From Solibacillus silvestris_B (GTDB taxonomy: Bacteria > Bacillota > Bacilli > Bacillales_A > Planococcaceae), in contig NZ_JBQCJW010000007.1 in assembly GCF_051967575.1 (NCBI RefSeq), positions 62,001-126,000 on the forward strand: 64,000 nt of DNA, in the 5' to 3' direction. Positions within the stretch are counted from its first letter, which is position 1, and each line of letters opens with the position of its first letter. Positions 34,463-43,723 of this stretch are shown here, piece after piece. The notes beneath the pieces are model-generated. The model searched no databases. It had not been told where the DNA came from and saw nothing but the letters and a program-made list of their open reading frames with translations. A program made the translations under genes and the position numbers.

Positions 34463-36130
34463 TTAAACAAAGAGCAAATGGTCTGTTTTACTAAAGCTTT
34501 CCAAATCTTTTAAAAGATGATGGTTCTGCAGATCCGAATGCAAATATTGGGATAGTAAAGTCTCAAGTTGCTGCTCGGTTATATGATGATAATGAATATC
34601 GACAGAAGGCAGCTGTCTCAGTGTATCGCCAATAACGATCAAACCTTCTGCGCGACAAAGCTTAATGAGTTTTTCTACATCTTCCTTTGATTGCTGCGCG
34701 TGTGAAATAAAAGGATACATATTGTTGTTGTGCAGCAATCCTTCAAAAAGCTTCACAATAGCCGGTCTATTTAGTTCGCCTAAAATGAGCACAAACTTTT
34801 TCTTCTTATAATCATTCTGGCGATAATGCTTTAGCGTATTTTCCAACAGCGAGACTAATGTTGATTTTACTTCCTTAAATCGCAATTCTGGTACCATATT
34901 GTAATTTTCCAAAACACGGAGTACGTGAAACACCGGCAAATAAATATGTGTGAACCATTCACTTTCTTCATAATGTTCTTTTAACTTTTCGTAGTAACGG
35001 CGCATTTGCTGTTCATCATTATTGATCAAAAAGTCAGAAAACCTGCTAAACAAATCTTGTGGTGAATCGGTATGGAAAGTCAGTAATTTATTAATCGTTA
35101 AGCTAAAATCCATCGGCATTTGAAAAATCTGATTTGTTTGAAATACTTTTACGGTCGGCAGTAACGGGTATAAAGGATGAACCTCCTCGATAATCGCTTG
35201 TGTTCCATCTGAAAGTAGTACAACCGCATTTTCAGGGTAAATGCCAATAAAATCAATAAAGCGATATAGAAGATCGATATTGAATTGCTCCACCCGTTTG
35301 AAAATTTTTTCGATTGCCAATACAGCTGTCACACTCTCTTTGTATGGACGATCCATTGTAATGGCGGAATATACATCGACAAGCTGCAAAATTTGAAGCT
35401 CAAGAGATAGCTCATGACGGCACAAGCCTTCAGGGTAGCCCGAACCATCGATTCGTTCGTGATGTGACTTTGCAAAATGGGCGATATGACCAAAACCGTT
35501 ATTGCATAAAATATCATGCCCTTGTGTTGCATGTTGCTGAATAATAGCAAATTCATTTGAGGTTAAGCCTTGTTTTTTATCTAATAAAATATTTGCTGTA
35601 TGCAATTTGCCAATATCATGAAACAAAAAGCCGAGTGCTGCCTGTTCAATATTAGCCACACCTTCGGAAATGGAAAATAATATACCTAATGTAAAAACGT
35701 CAATTGAATGTATATACGTATTTTCATCATGGTTTTTTAAGTTCGATAAAAGTTTAAAAGCTGTTGGATCTTCCATCAAATGAACAAATAACGTTTTAAG
35801 AAGCTGGATATCCTCTGAATTATTTAAAAGTAGACCATATCGTGTTTCAGAGCTTAACACACCAAGTGCCCTCAAATAATCATGCCCTGCATCATATTTA
35901 AGTTGTTCGTTTTCATTGGGGGGCAAAATGGATGGCACATAATTTTTTTCGATTAAAATTTGTCGGATATTGCGATTGCGTAAAATATTAATAATTCGTT
36001 CTGATAATACATGTCCTTTTGAAAGAAGACGGCGATTTTCAACATATAAATCTTCGTAAACGATATGACCAGGCTTTAAATCTTTTATAAAACAAAGCTC
36101 GTAATCCTGTATTTCAGCTTTTTTTTGCAT
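34463..36130 (-). CDS. HD-GYP domain c-di-GMP phosphodiesterase with extra C-terminal domain (copy B)
   Basis: A 555-residue paralogue of the 26.7-28.5 kb gene with the same order: N-terminal module (LKPGHIVYEDLYVENRRLLS), HD-GYP domain with His141, HD at 171-172, Lys175, HHERIDGSGYP at 223-233 and Asp252, and the same C-terminal helical plus Rossmann-like region (FSDFLINND, WFTHIYLPVFH, KKFVLILGELNRPAIVKLFEG, GLIVIGDT). It lacks about 50 residues that copy A has between the N-terminal module and the HD-GYP domain. All catalytic residues are present. GGGAG lies 9 bases before the ATG. It is first in the same-strand run, 162 bases before the giant kinase start, with no terminator visible between them, so the two may be co-transcribed. 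Confidence 0.9.
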   Translation of the reverse strand: MQKKAEIQDYELCFIKDLKPGHIVYEDLYVENRRLLSKGHVLSERIINILRNRNIRQILIEKNYVPSILPPNENEQLKYDAGHDYLRALGVLSSETRYGLLLNNSEDIQLLKTLFVHLMEDPTAFKLLSNLKNHDENTYIHSIDVFTLGILFSISEGVANIEQAALGFLFHDIGKLHTANILLDKKQGLTSNEFAIIQQHATQGHDILCNNGFGHIAHFAKSHHERIDGSGYPEGLCRHELSLELQILQLVDVYSAITMDRPYKESVTAVLAIEKIFKRVEQFNIDLLYRFIDFIGIYPENAVVLLSDGTQAIIEEVHPLYPLLPTVKVFQTNQIFQMPMDFSLTINKLLTFHTDSPQDLFSRFSDFLINNDEQQMRRYYEKLKEHYEESEWFTHIYLPVFHVLRVLENYNMVPELRFKEVKSTLVSLLENTLKHYRQNDYKKKKFVLILGELNRPAIVKLFEGLLHNNNMYPFISHAQQSKEDVEKLIKLCRAEGLIVIGDTLRQLPSVDIHYHHITEQQLETLLSQYLHSDLQNHHLLKDLESFSKTDHLLFV

Positions 36131-36392
36131 TTTAACACACTCCCTATAATTTTCCTATTAGTTAGTAATTTATAGATGAAAGGTTAAAAAATGGTTAAAA
36201 AAGTACATTTATTTTAAGTGGGAACGAATAAAAATAGTCCAATCGTTTAAGAGGAGGGATAATAAAATAGGAATTATTGTATGGTTATCGTTAGGGAATT
36301 GGGAGGGAGGCCGTCATATGCAGCCCTGTTCCGTAACTTATATATGATACAATTTAAGGTGGAAATGAAAGAGAAGAAAAGAGGCAAAAGTC

Positions 36393-37319
36393 ATGGTTCA
36401 GCAGCTCAATCAATTTATCCAACGTTGGATGCCCGTCTTAACCCCATTAAGCTTAATTATTGGTGTGTTCCTAGAGAAAATCGGTATCCATCTATTATTT
36501 TTAGTGCCCGTCTTATTTGCTATTATGACATTTATCAGCAGCCTAAGCCTGAAATTTCGCGATATTAAAATTTTTAAGCAATATCCGAAAACGATTTTAT
36601 TCGTGATTGCTTTTTTACATATACTAATGCCTTTATGGGCGTTCTTTTTAGCAGAACTAGTTTTTGACGACCGTTTATTGACGATAGGCTTTTTAATATC
36701 CGTTGTCGTCCCGACAGGAGTTACTAGCGTTATTTGGGTGACTATCAGTAAAGGGAATCTGCCGCTTTGTCTGGCCATTATTTTAATCGATACATTGCTT
36801 GCTCCGATACTAATGCCGTTAATTTTACATATTGTTGTAGGGGAGACAATTCAACTTGACACAACATCGCTTATTTTTGATTTAATTTGGATGATCGTTT
36901 TGCCTTCACTGTTAGGAATTGTTGTGAATGAATGGACAAAAGGAAAATTGTTAGAGCAATTTGGAAAACCTTTTTCATTAATTTCAAAGCTTTGCTTATT
37001 TGCGATTATTATGATTAATAGCAGCGCGATTGCTCCTTATGTGAGGGATATTAATATCGAGCTTGCGAAAGTCATCGCAGTTGTATTATTTTTAGCGATT
37101 TCCGGCTATGTTTTATCGCTTATTCTAAGTCGTTTATTCTGGAAATCTAAAGCAGACCAGGCGACATTTATTTTTAATGGGGGAATGCGCAATATCGCTG
37201 TGGGGGTAGTTATCGCAACGACTTATTTCCCGTCAAAAGTTGCTATGCCTGTTGTGTTCGGCATGCTATTCCAGCAAGTGCTTGCCTCGATTTTTTATAA
37301 AATAATTCGAACAGATTGA
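36393..37319 (+). CDS. Bile acid:sodium symporter (BASS) family transporter
   Basis: A 308-residue protein with about ten hydrophobic segments and family features: a conserved VVVPTGVTSVIWVTISKGN block in the middle (crossover helix region) and FIFNGGMRNIAVGVVIATTY near the C-terminus. Bacterial BASS-type proteins carry organic anions such as pantoate, keto acids or taurocholate, coupled to Na+; the substrate here is not clear. AGAGGC precedes ATG 36393. It is a single gene, divergent from HD-GYP copy B across a 262-base AT-rich spacer. Confidence 0.85.
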   Translation: MVQQLNQFIQRWMPVLTPLSLIIGVFLEKIGIHLLFLVPVLFAIMTFISSLSLKFRDIKIFKQYPKTILFVIAFLHILMPLWAFFLAELVFDDRLLTIGFLISVVVPTGVTSVIWVTISKGNLPLCLAIILIDTLLAPILMPLILHIVVGETIQLDTTSLIFDLIWMIVLPSLLGIVVNEWTKGKLLEQFGKPFSLISKLCLFAIIMINSSAIAPYVRDINIELAKVIAVVLFLAISGYVLSLILSRLFWKSKADQATFIFNGGMRNIAVGVVIATTYFPSKVAMPVVFGMLFQQVLASIFYKIIRTD

Positions 37320-37631
37320 AAATCCGGCACCGATAATATATGCATATAATCAATTTAAGCGGAAAATATTTATGTGCTTTGAAATGGCGGAAAAAGCATT
37401 GCATCGTAATAGTTGAATATCTTTTTATAATGGTTGTTTTGTGTTCTGTAAAAATACAGTTGTGTTATTTGAGGGCACAATGTATTATTGTCATATAGCA
37501 AATTAACGAATTTTGAAGTGTTATAGAAGATGAAGCTTCGATCGCTGGGAATTTTTTCTCGCCGATGATTATGTTTCGCTCGCTTCGATCATCAGGAAGC
37601 AATGTAACAACTTAGAATAGCGGGGGAAATT
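37320..37631. other. 312-base leader region of the SstT gene
   Basis: No gene seen. The block 37530-37600 is GC-richer and contains GCTTCGATC twice (37534 and 37576 regions), plus GATGAT and ATCATC that could close a stem. It may be an mRNA leader structure for the transporter; no known riboswitch or T-box core is recognised. Confidence 0.4.
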
Positions 37632-38837
37632 ATGAAAAGATTGTTCGAAAAATGGAACAGCATTAACTTAGTTAACCGTATCATTGTTGGTATTATTATC
37701 GGAGTTGTTTTAGCATTGACAATTCCTGAAGCAGTAAGCGGCATTACCATTTTAGGCTCTTTGTTTATTGCCGCATTAAAAGCGGTCGCACCGGTTTTAG
37801 TGTTTGTCCTAGTCATGAATGCAATTGCTTCACATGTTGGGGGCAAAGCGACAAATATGAAGATGGTGCTTGTTCTATATGCAATTGGTACAATTTCGGC
37901 CGGGTTTGTGGCGGTTATTGTCAGCTTTATTTTCCCGACAACTTTAACATTGAAAACGGAAGCGCAAAATATTGCACCGCCAAGCGGTATTGGCGAAGTG
38001 TTTGAAAAATTGCTCTTCAATATTGTGACAAATCCGGTAAGTGCGATTATGGATGCCAATTACCTCGGCATTTTGGCTTGGGCGGTTATTTTGGGAATTG
38101 CACTAAAGGCGGCAAATGATTCCACGAAAAGCATGCTTTCTAATTTCTCGGATGCGGTTACGAAAGTTGTTCAATGGATCATTAGTTTAGCGCCGTTTGG
38201 GATTATGGGGATTGTATTTGAAGCGGTTTATACGACAGGGCTTTCTGCTTTAGGCGAGTATGTCCGGCTAATTGCAATTTTAGTAGGGACGATGTTTTTC
38301 GTCGCGCTTGTCGTAAACCCGATTATTGTATTTGTTGTTGCCCGCAGAAACCCGTATCCATTAATTTTGATGTCATTAAGGGAAAGCGGAATTACTGCAT
38401 TCTTTACACGCAGTTCCGCTGCGAATATCCCGGTGAATATGGCGTTGGCGGAAAAACTGAAATTGGATAAAGATACCTATGCTGTGTCAATCCCTTTAGG
38501 GGCAACGATTAATATGGCGGGGGCAGCCGTCACGATTTCTGTTTTAACAATGGCAACAGCCCATACTTTGGGGATAGAAGTCGATTTCATGACAGCGGTG
38601 ATTTTAATGGTATTATCTGCGTTGTCTGCCGCAGGTGCCTCTGGTGTTGCAGGGGGCTCGTTAATGTTAATTCCATTGGCTTGCAGCTTATTCGGAATTT
38701 CGGATGATATTGCAATGCAAGTCGTCGCAATTGGATTCATCATCGGTGTTGTGCAGGATTCATGCGAAACGGCATTAAATTCTTCGTCGGACATCGTATT
38801 TACCGCAGCGGCGGAATATGCGAAAGAACGCAAATAA
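37632..38837 (+). CDS. sstT: Serine/threonine:Na+ symporter SstT
   Basis: A 401-residue dicarboxylate/amino acid:cation symporter (DAACS) of the SstT type. N-terminus KRLFEKWNSINLVNRIIVGI and the block VAPVLVFVLVMNAIASHVGG are typical of SstT. The re-entrant hairpin segments that form the substrate and sodium site are seen as TRSSAANIPVNMALAEKL, PLGATINMAGAAVTISVLTM and GASGVAGGSLMLIPLACSLF. About eight membrane helices plus two hairpins are expected. It imports serine and threonine with Na+. GGGGGAAATT precedes the ATG. Single gene with a strong terminator. Confidence 0.93.
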   Translation: MKRLFEKWNSINLVNRIIVGIIIGVVLALTIPEAVSGITILGSLFIAALKAVAPVLVFVLVMNAIASHVGGKATNMKMVLVLYAIGTISAGFVAVIVSFIFPTTLTLKTEAQNIAPPSGIGEVFEKLLFNIVTNPVSAIMDANYLGILAWAVILGIALKAANDSTKSMLSNFSDAVTKVVQWIISLAPFGIMGIVFEAVYTTGLSALGEYVRLIAILVGTMFFVALVVNPIIVFVVARRNPYPLILMSLRESGITAFFTRSSAANIPVNMALAEKLKLDKDTYAVSIPLGATINMAGAAVTISVLTMATAHTLGIEVDFMTAVILMVLSALSAAGASGVAGGSLMLIPLACSLFGISDDIAMQVVAIGFIIGVVQDSCETALNSSSDIVFTAAAEYAKERK

Positions 38838-38847
38838 AGTTAACTCG

Positions 38848-38887
38848 GAAACTATGCTAAGCACAATTGTTAGCATAGTTTCTTTAT
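38848..38887 (+). terminator. Terminator of sstT
   Basis: GAAACTATGCTAA (38848-38860) pairs exactly with TTAGCATAGTTTC (38870-38882), followed by TTTATT. Confidence 0.88.
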
Positions 38888-38929
38888 TGTTAAGGAAACT
38901 CTAGATTTTGGCATTGAGGATAACTTTAC

Positions 38930-39075
38930 AAAAAAAGTATTGTCCCCATCCAGGCAAACCGCGCCGACTCCTCGCACTATTAGGCCCCTCCGTGCAAAAG
39001 TGATGGACCGTTTACTTTTGCGTCGGGTCCTCCAATGTCTGTCGGAGTTGAACGGTTGCTTGAGCGTTTTTGTTC
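38930..39075. other. GC-rich intergenic islet of unknown nature
   Basis: This part of the 357-base gap between sstT and the next gene is clearly GC-richer than its flanks and contains GCAAAAGT (38993 region) with ACTTTTGC about 20 bases later as an inverted repeat. A 38-codon frame from ATG 39003 lacks a Shine-Dalgarno. It may be a small interspersed repeat or a structured RNA; I cannot identify it. Confidence 0.4.
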
Positions 39076-39194
39076 TTATTCTCCAATTTAGACAAATGTC
39101 ATTATTTCTCGGGAAATAATATATAAATTACTGGAAAATTACCGTTATAAAGAGAGAAGGATTGAAATATACGTCGACCTATGGAGGGAACTTT

Positions 39195-40571
39195 ATGTCA
39201 ATATTAGATAATTTGCGTCAAGTGAAACGGGAGCTATTAGATGAGAAGCACCCGCTTGAAAGCGAAAATATTCAATTTCGAAAAATATATGCAATCGGGT
39301 ATGCGATGCTAGTATGTGTGAATGGCTATCCTAGCGAAATGGCTAAAGATGTGCTGAAAAAACAAATTTCCTTGCTTGATTTGCCTGCAGAATTCAGAAA
39401 GCTCGCTATTTCTGCTGCTCTTGAAGCAGACTCGCAAACGATACAGACGTTATTGCAAACACTGCAAAATGAGAAGCATAAATATATTTTCATGCTCGAT
39501 TTATATGATTATGCACAAAAGGACCGGAAAATCACAGAAAAAGAACAAGAGCTGCTCATATTGTTTGAAGAGCTTTTACAATTTAGCTATGAGGAAGTGC
39601 ACTTTATCCGCGGCTTCCGTTTAGCGATGCTGAAAAAGGATACTGAGGTGGCGACAAAAGTTGTGCAGCAAGCGTTTGAGCAGCATGTAAGCATTCCATT
39701 GAAAGAGCTTGTATATTTCCTGGCAGGCTTTGAATACCAAGAACGGCTTATGCAGATGACATTGCTTGCGGGGCAGAAGAAAAAACTGGGCTATGCCACA
39801 TATTTAAATGGGGAAGTGGTTGTAGGCAAAGGCGCAGAATTGGATTTAAATGGAATGAAGGTTACGTTCGGCAATAATGCTGCGATTATCGTCGAAGGAG
39901 GAACTCTTTTAGCGGACGGTGCACAGTTTATTGCTTCGTTGGATGCAAATAAAACGATGCTTTCATTGCGGGATATTGGCTTAACGAAAATCCGGGATAC
40001 GCATTTTTTCGGCGCAAATAATGTGCGGGCAATTGAAATGGTTAATGCGAAAGTAGAACTTGATACGTGTTCATTTGAAAAGTGTTTTGATGAGGAACGC
40101 GGTGGTGCCATTTACTTCACAAACAGCGATCATTTTGTATTACGCAATTGTGTATTCGAACATAACTCGACGCTCGGTAAAGGGGGCAGCATGTACATCG
40201 CAGGGACAGAAGCGCGCCATATGAAAAAGCTTGATTTCTTTAGTCGAATCACAGGGAAAATACAAAAGGTAAAGCTCGTAATGGAAGGATGCCACTTTAA
40301 AGAAAGCCGTGCAGAAATGTCAGGGGCGCTCCACACATATGATGCGGATATGATCATTCATAATACGACATTTGACCATTGCACCTCAAGAGCGGGCGGA
40401 GCGGCAATCGATACATTGAACTGCAGCATATCAGCAGGCGGAAATTCGTTTATCAAATGTAAAGCAGGACTCTCTGAAGCGGTTGTTATTCTTGGCAATA
40501 CGAAAGGCGCATCAGAAAGCGCAATAGGTAAATTTGAGCATTGCGAACCGAAAAATTTTATCATGCATTAA
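39195..40571 (+). CDS. Right-handed beta-helix protein with TerB-like N-terminal helices
   Basis: A 458-residue protein without signal peptide or membrane helix. The first ~190 residues are helical and recall the TerB-like fold (MLDLYDYAQKDRKITEKEQE, then EEVHFIRGFRLAMLKKD). From about residue 200 to the end the sequence is made of short strand-turn repeats (GEVVVGKGAELDLNGMKVTF, then AIEMVNAKVELDTCSFEKCF, then GGAIYFTNSDHFVLRNCVFE, and similar), the pattern of pectate-lyase-like parallel beta-helices with stacked Asn and Cys residues. No catalytic residues of a lyase or hydrolase stand out. The frame is open from 39162, but ATG 39195 has GGAGGG 6 bases upstream. Function unknown; it could be a cytoplasmic scaffold or a stress protein. 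Confidence 0.8.
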   Translation: MSILDNLRQVKRELLDEKHPLESENIQFRKIYAIGYAMLVCVNGYPSEMAKDVLKKQISLLDLPAEFRKLAISAALEADSQTIQTLLQTLQNEKHKYIFMLDLYDYAQKDRKITEKEQELLILFEELLQFSYEEVHFIRGFRLAMLKKDTEVATKVVQQAFEQHVSIPLKELVYFLAGFEYQERLMQMTLLAGQKKKLGYATYLNGEVVVGKGAELDLNGMKVTFGNNAAIIVEGGTLLADGAQFIASLDANKTMLSLRDIGLTKIRDTHFFGANNVRAIEMVNAKVELDTCSFEKCFDEERGGAIYFTNSDHFVLRNCVFEHNSTLGKGGSMYIAGTEARHMKKLDFFSRITGKIQKVKLVMEGCHFKESRAEMSGALHTYDADMIIHNTTFDHCTSRAGGAAIDTLNCSISAGGNSFIKCKAGLSEAVVILGNTKGASESAIGKFEHCEPKNFIMH

Positions 40572-40576
40572 AAATT

Positions 40577-40619
40577 AAGCTGTGCTAAAGGTTGAAATGA
40601 CTTTTGACACAGCTTTTTT
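40577..40619. terminator. Bidirectional terminator between the beta-helix and DUF4003 genes
   Basis: AAGCTGTGCTAAAG pairs with CTTTTGACACAGCTT; T run in the plus direction. Very similar to the hairpin at 11523-11566. Confidence 0.8.
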
Positions 40620-40716
40620 CGTATTGAAAGCTGCTGCAAAATATTGCCCCTTTTCCAGTTCCATCAATATTTCATAATTTCTTGTTGTTTGAATAACTGA
40701 CAGAGAAGCTGCATTG

Positions 40717-41643
40717 TTAATCACCACCGCCGCTCCCCCCGTCGCCTCCGCTATCTCCAAAGCCCGCACTTTCAACAGCAGAAAAAATAATATCTGGAAA
40801 ATCCAATTCGTATGACGGCAAGTCGCCAATCGCTTCATTGGATGTGTAAATTTGTGTCGCGATAAGCAAAGAGTTGCAGCGATTAGGATTTAGCTTTAAT
40901 GTACGACAAATTTCATCATGGATATCACTAAGTGCCGGAAATTGATGCAGCTCGAAATTTGCGAGCGCTAGTAAAGCAATCGTACTGTAATGACATGATT
41001 TCAATTTTGCTTCTGTATCTTTGATGAAAGCTGTCAGTTCCTTAATGCGGAAAAAAGTATCTTTCTGAAACGTCCCTGTTCCAATCGTTAAAATAAGAGC
41101 CGTATTTTTCATATCGTCATTGCGTTCATAGCCAATGGAAACGAGTGCTTTATAATAGTGCTCCATACTTTCGGACAATGTCTTTGTATCTTCAGGACGG
41201 ATAGCGAGCATTGCACAAGCAGCCGGTTTCAATGGCGAGAACTTCATGCACGGCTGCTTCATTAAATCAGCTATCATCTGATGGACACGAGCAATATCCT
41301 CTTCCGACTTTATATAGGCTGCCGCAATATAGCTTTGCTCACCACGCGACAATCGCATTGTCAAACTTTTATACAAATTAAACACATTACCAATCTTTTC
41401 TGGTTGCTTTGCATAATGGATATAATATGTATTGATAATTTGAGGATTTGCCCGCGCAAACTGATACCATTTCGTATTGTCCTTAATTTGCAGACGGACA
41501 GCTTCGTAATCTTCATAGTGAAACACCATATTACGAACTGTCAGCTTTAGGGCTAAATCAATATAAAAGTATTTTGCATCTGAGCCGAAATATAAATTAA
41601 TTTTATCGATATTAGTAAAAAATAATTGCAATTGTGCATTCAC
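40717..41643 (-). CDS. DUF4003 family protein
   Basis: A 308-residue helical cytoplasmic protein of the DUF4003 group found in Bacillales. It starts with a segment containing FFTNIDKINLYFGSD, has a middle LYKSLTMRLSRGEQSYIAAA and ends in a Gly/Asp/Ser-rich tail (GFGDSGGDGGSGGGD) that recalls the tails of other Bacillus proteins of this family. No catalytic motif is visible and the function is unknown. The frame opens at GTG 41652, but that GTG is part of the Shine-Dalgarno (AGAGGTG); the GTG at 41643 has proper spacing and is preferred. It is convergent with the beta-helix gene. Confidence 0.75.
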   Translation of the reverse strand: MNAQLQLFFTNIDKINLYFGSDAKYFYIDLALKLTVRNMVFHYEDYEAVRLQIKDNTKWYQFARANPQIINTYYIHYAKQPEKIGNVFNLYKSLTMRLSRGEQSYIAAAYIKSEEDIARVHQMIADLMKQPCMKFSPLKPAACAMLAIRPEDTKTLSESMEHYYKALVSIGYERNDDMKNTALILTIGTGTFQKDTFFRIKELTAFIKDTEAKLKSCHYSTIALLALANFELHQFPALSDIHDEICRTLKLNPNRCNSLLIATQIYTSNEAIGDLPSYELDFPDIIFSAVESAGFGDSGGDGGSGGGD

Positions 41644-41819
41644 GACGATCACCTCTTACTTAATACGTACGTTTTAAAGCAAGAGAAGTTTCACTAAAAT
41701 GAGCGAACATAGACTAAAATCCGTATACAAAGTACAGCATAATTCGAAAGAGTATTGTATGATAAATAAGTGATAATTGATATGAAAAGACCGCTAAACA
41801 GATTGAGAGGAAGTAAGCT

Positions 41820-43034
41820 ATGACCCGAAAACCATTTTTACCGATTATTGTAGGTACTGATATTAATGCATATAACATGGCGATTTCATTCCATGAAGAA
41901 TATAACATTCGTCCGATTTTAGTAGGGAAGGGCGTATTGCCATTTACGAATTTGAGCAATATTCCACGTGCGATCGAGTATGACCAAAAACTGGGAGACC
42001 CTGGTCAATTTGCGAAAATCCTGATCAGTGTCGCAAAAAAATATGAGGAAGAGGCGGAAAAATTAATTTTGATCGGCACAAATGATTTATATGTCCGCCT
42101 CATAATTGAAAACCGCGCGATTTTACAAGATTATTTCGTCTTCAATTACATCGACGAGCATTTAATGAATGATCTGCAAATTAAATCGAATTTCTACAAG
42201 CTATGCGAACAATACGGTATCGATATTCCGACGACGGTATTTTACGATTGCGAAACGGGAGGGGCATTTGAACAGGAAATGATGTATCCCGTCATTATTA
42301 AGCCAAGCAATGGGATTGAGTATAGCCGTCATCCATTTGAAGGACAGGCGAAAGTGTTCAAAGCGGAAAATAAGGAAGAAGTGCAAAATGTAATCGATAT
42401 GATTACAAATAGCGGCTATAAAGAAGAGCTGATCATTCAAGACTTTATTCCAGGTGAAGATACGGCAATGTGGGATTCGGTCGTTTATGTGAACGGAAAA
42501 GGCGAGACTCAGCTTGTTTCGTTTGCTCAGGTTGTTCTGCAAGAGCATACAAAAACCGCGATTGGCAATTATACTGCACTTATTTCCCGATACAATGAAG
42601 AAGTGATGACAAAGCTGCGCGGATTTTTAGAGGCTGTAAATTATCGCGGTTTCGGCAACTTTGACCTGAAGTACGATGAGCGCGACGGTAAATTCAAAGT
42701 GTTTGAAGTAAATATCCGGCAAGGTCGCTCCAGCTACTATATTACGGCAATGGGCCATAATATGGCACGCTATTTTGTAGAAGATTTAATTTATGATATT
42801 CCAAAGCCGTGTGCATATTTAAAAGGAGATGTTCTCTTTTCGGTCGTGCCAAAGATTGTATTGAAAAATTTTGTCCATGATGAAGCGGTGAAAAAGGATA
42901 TCGAACGCTTAATTCAGGAAAATAAACTAGTCAATCCATTATTTTATAAACAGGACAAACATTTAAAACGTAAATTTTACATGTTCATCCGCCAAGTGAA
43001 CTATTATAAAAAGTATAAAGAAAATGTATGGTAA
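41820..43034 (+). CDS. ATP-grasp carboxylate-amine ligase
   Basis: A 404-residue ATP-grasp enzyme, expected to join a carboxylate to an amine through an acyl-phosphate. Blocks seen: N-terminal preATP-grasp domain (FLPIIVGTDINAYNMAISFH), the ATP lid and Lys-containing strand (MYPVIIKPSNGIEYSRHPFE), LIIQDFIPGEDTAMWDSVVY, and the metal-binding core GFGNFDLKYDERDGKFKVFE followed by VNIRQGRSSYYITAMG. It resembles D-aspartate-ligase-like and lipid II modifying ligases of Firmicutes, but also poly-gamma-type ligases; the substrate is not known. GAGAGGAAG precedes ATG 41820. Single gene. Confidence 0.85.
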   Translation: MTRKPFLPIIVGTDINAYNMAISFHEEYNIRPILVGKGVLPFTNLSNIPRAIEYDQKLGDPGQFAKILISVAKKYEEEAEKLILIGTNDLYVRLIIENRAILQDYFVFNYIDEHLMNDLQIKSNFYKLCEQYGIDIPTTVFYDCETGGAFEQEMMYPVIIKPSNGIEYSRHPFEGQAKVFKAENKEEVQNVIDMITNSGYKEELIIQDFIPGEDTAMWDSVVYVNGKGETQLVSFAQVVLQEHTKTAIGNYTALISRYNEEVMTKLRGFLEAVNYRGFGNFDLKYDERDGKFKVFEVNIRQGRSSYYITAMGHNMARYFVEDLIYDIPKPCAYLKGDVLFSVVPKIVLKNFVHDEAVKKDIERLIQENKLVNPLFYKQDKHLKRKFYMFIRQVNYYKKYKENVW

Positions 43035-43039
43035 AACTG

Positions 43040-43080
43040 AAGCCCGTCAATGAGATTGTTCTTGTTGATCGGCTTTTTTC
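43040..43080 (+). terminator. Terminator of the ATP-grasp ligase gene
   Basis: AAGCCCGTCAA pairs with TTGATCGGCTT (one internal mismatch pair), followed by a T run. Confidence 0.75.
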
Positions 43081-43179
43081 TTTTCTGGGTCGGGCGCTTT
43101 AGCTCATTTGTTCTTTATATCTGAAGATTATTATCAAAAAAATGTTATAGTAAAAGAAAAATGAAAAGAGTGAATATTT

Positions 43180-43623
43180 GTGACAATTCATACATTTAAA
43201 TTACAGATTGATTGGCCAGGGGGGCGCAACGCGATTGGGGAGCTTACAGCAGAGCGACTTCAAACACAAATCTCAATTCCCCTGGAAATGAATGGCCCCG
43301 GTATAGGGACAAATCCTGATGAAATGCTACTCGGTGCAGCAGCTACATGCTATATTATTACACTTGCAGCAATGCTTGAACGCAGCAAAATCGAGGCAAG
43401 ACTCGCGTTGAAGTCGGACGGGCTGGTCGATGTGACGAATGGTGTATTTACATATAAAGCGATCCATCATCATGTAGAGATTTTGTTGCAGGATGTCGAT
43501 GATGAGCGCACACGACGTTTAGCGGAGCGATATGTATATAAGGCAGAGGAAACTTGTATGATTAGTAAAGCGTTAAAAGGGAATGTAGAAGTGCAAGTGC
43601 ATTTAACATTTTTCGGCGGGTGA
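43180..43623 (+). CDS. OsmC/Ohr family peroxide-detoxifying protein
   Basis: A 147-residue OsmC-fold protein. The two redox Cys of the family are in place: LGAAATCYIITLAAML (about Cys59) in the central helix and KAEETCMISKAL (about Cys126). Members reduce organic hydroperoxides with thiol cofactors. The sequence is closer to the general OsmC/YhfA-like group than to Ohr. It starts at GTG 43180 with AAGAGTGA upstream. A single gene, 100 bases before the ABC1 kinase gene. Confidence 0.85.
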   Translation: MTIHTFKLQIDWPGGRNAIGELTAERLQTQISIPLEMNGPGIGTNPDEMLLGAAATCYIITLAAMLERSKIEARLALKSDGLVDVTNGVFTYKAIHHHVEILLQDVDDERTRRLAERYVYKAEETCMISKALKGNVEVQVHLTFFGG

Positions 43624-43723
43624 ACAGCACTCATTGAAAAAGTGAATCCCATAGCAGTGTTTACGAATTCGGGTGCAATTCCGCCGAGTTAGGATTTATT
43701 ATTGAATGAAAGGAGCGATCTTG

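Noticed and set aside
37500..37631. T-box or amino-acid riboswitch before sstT
   Set aside because: No T-box sequence or specifier hairpin can be found; only weak repeats are present.
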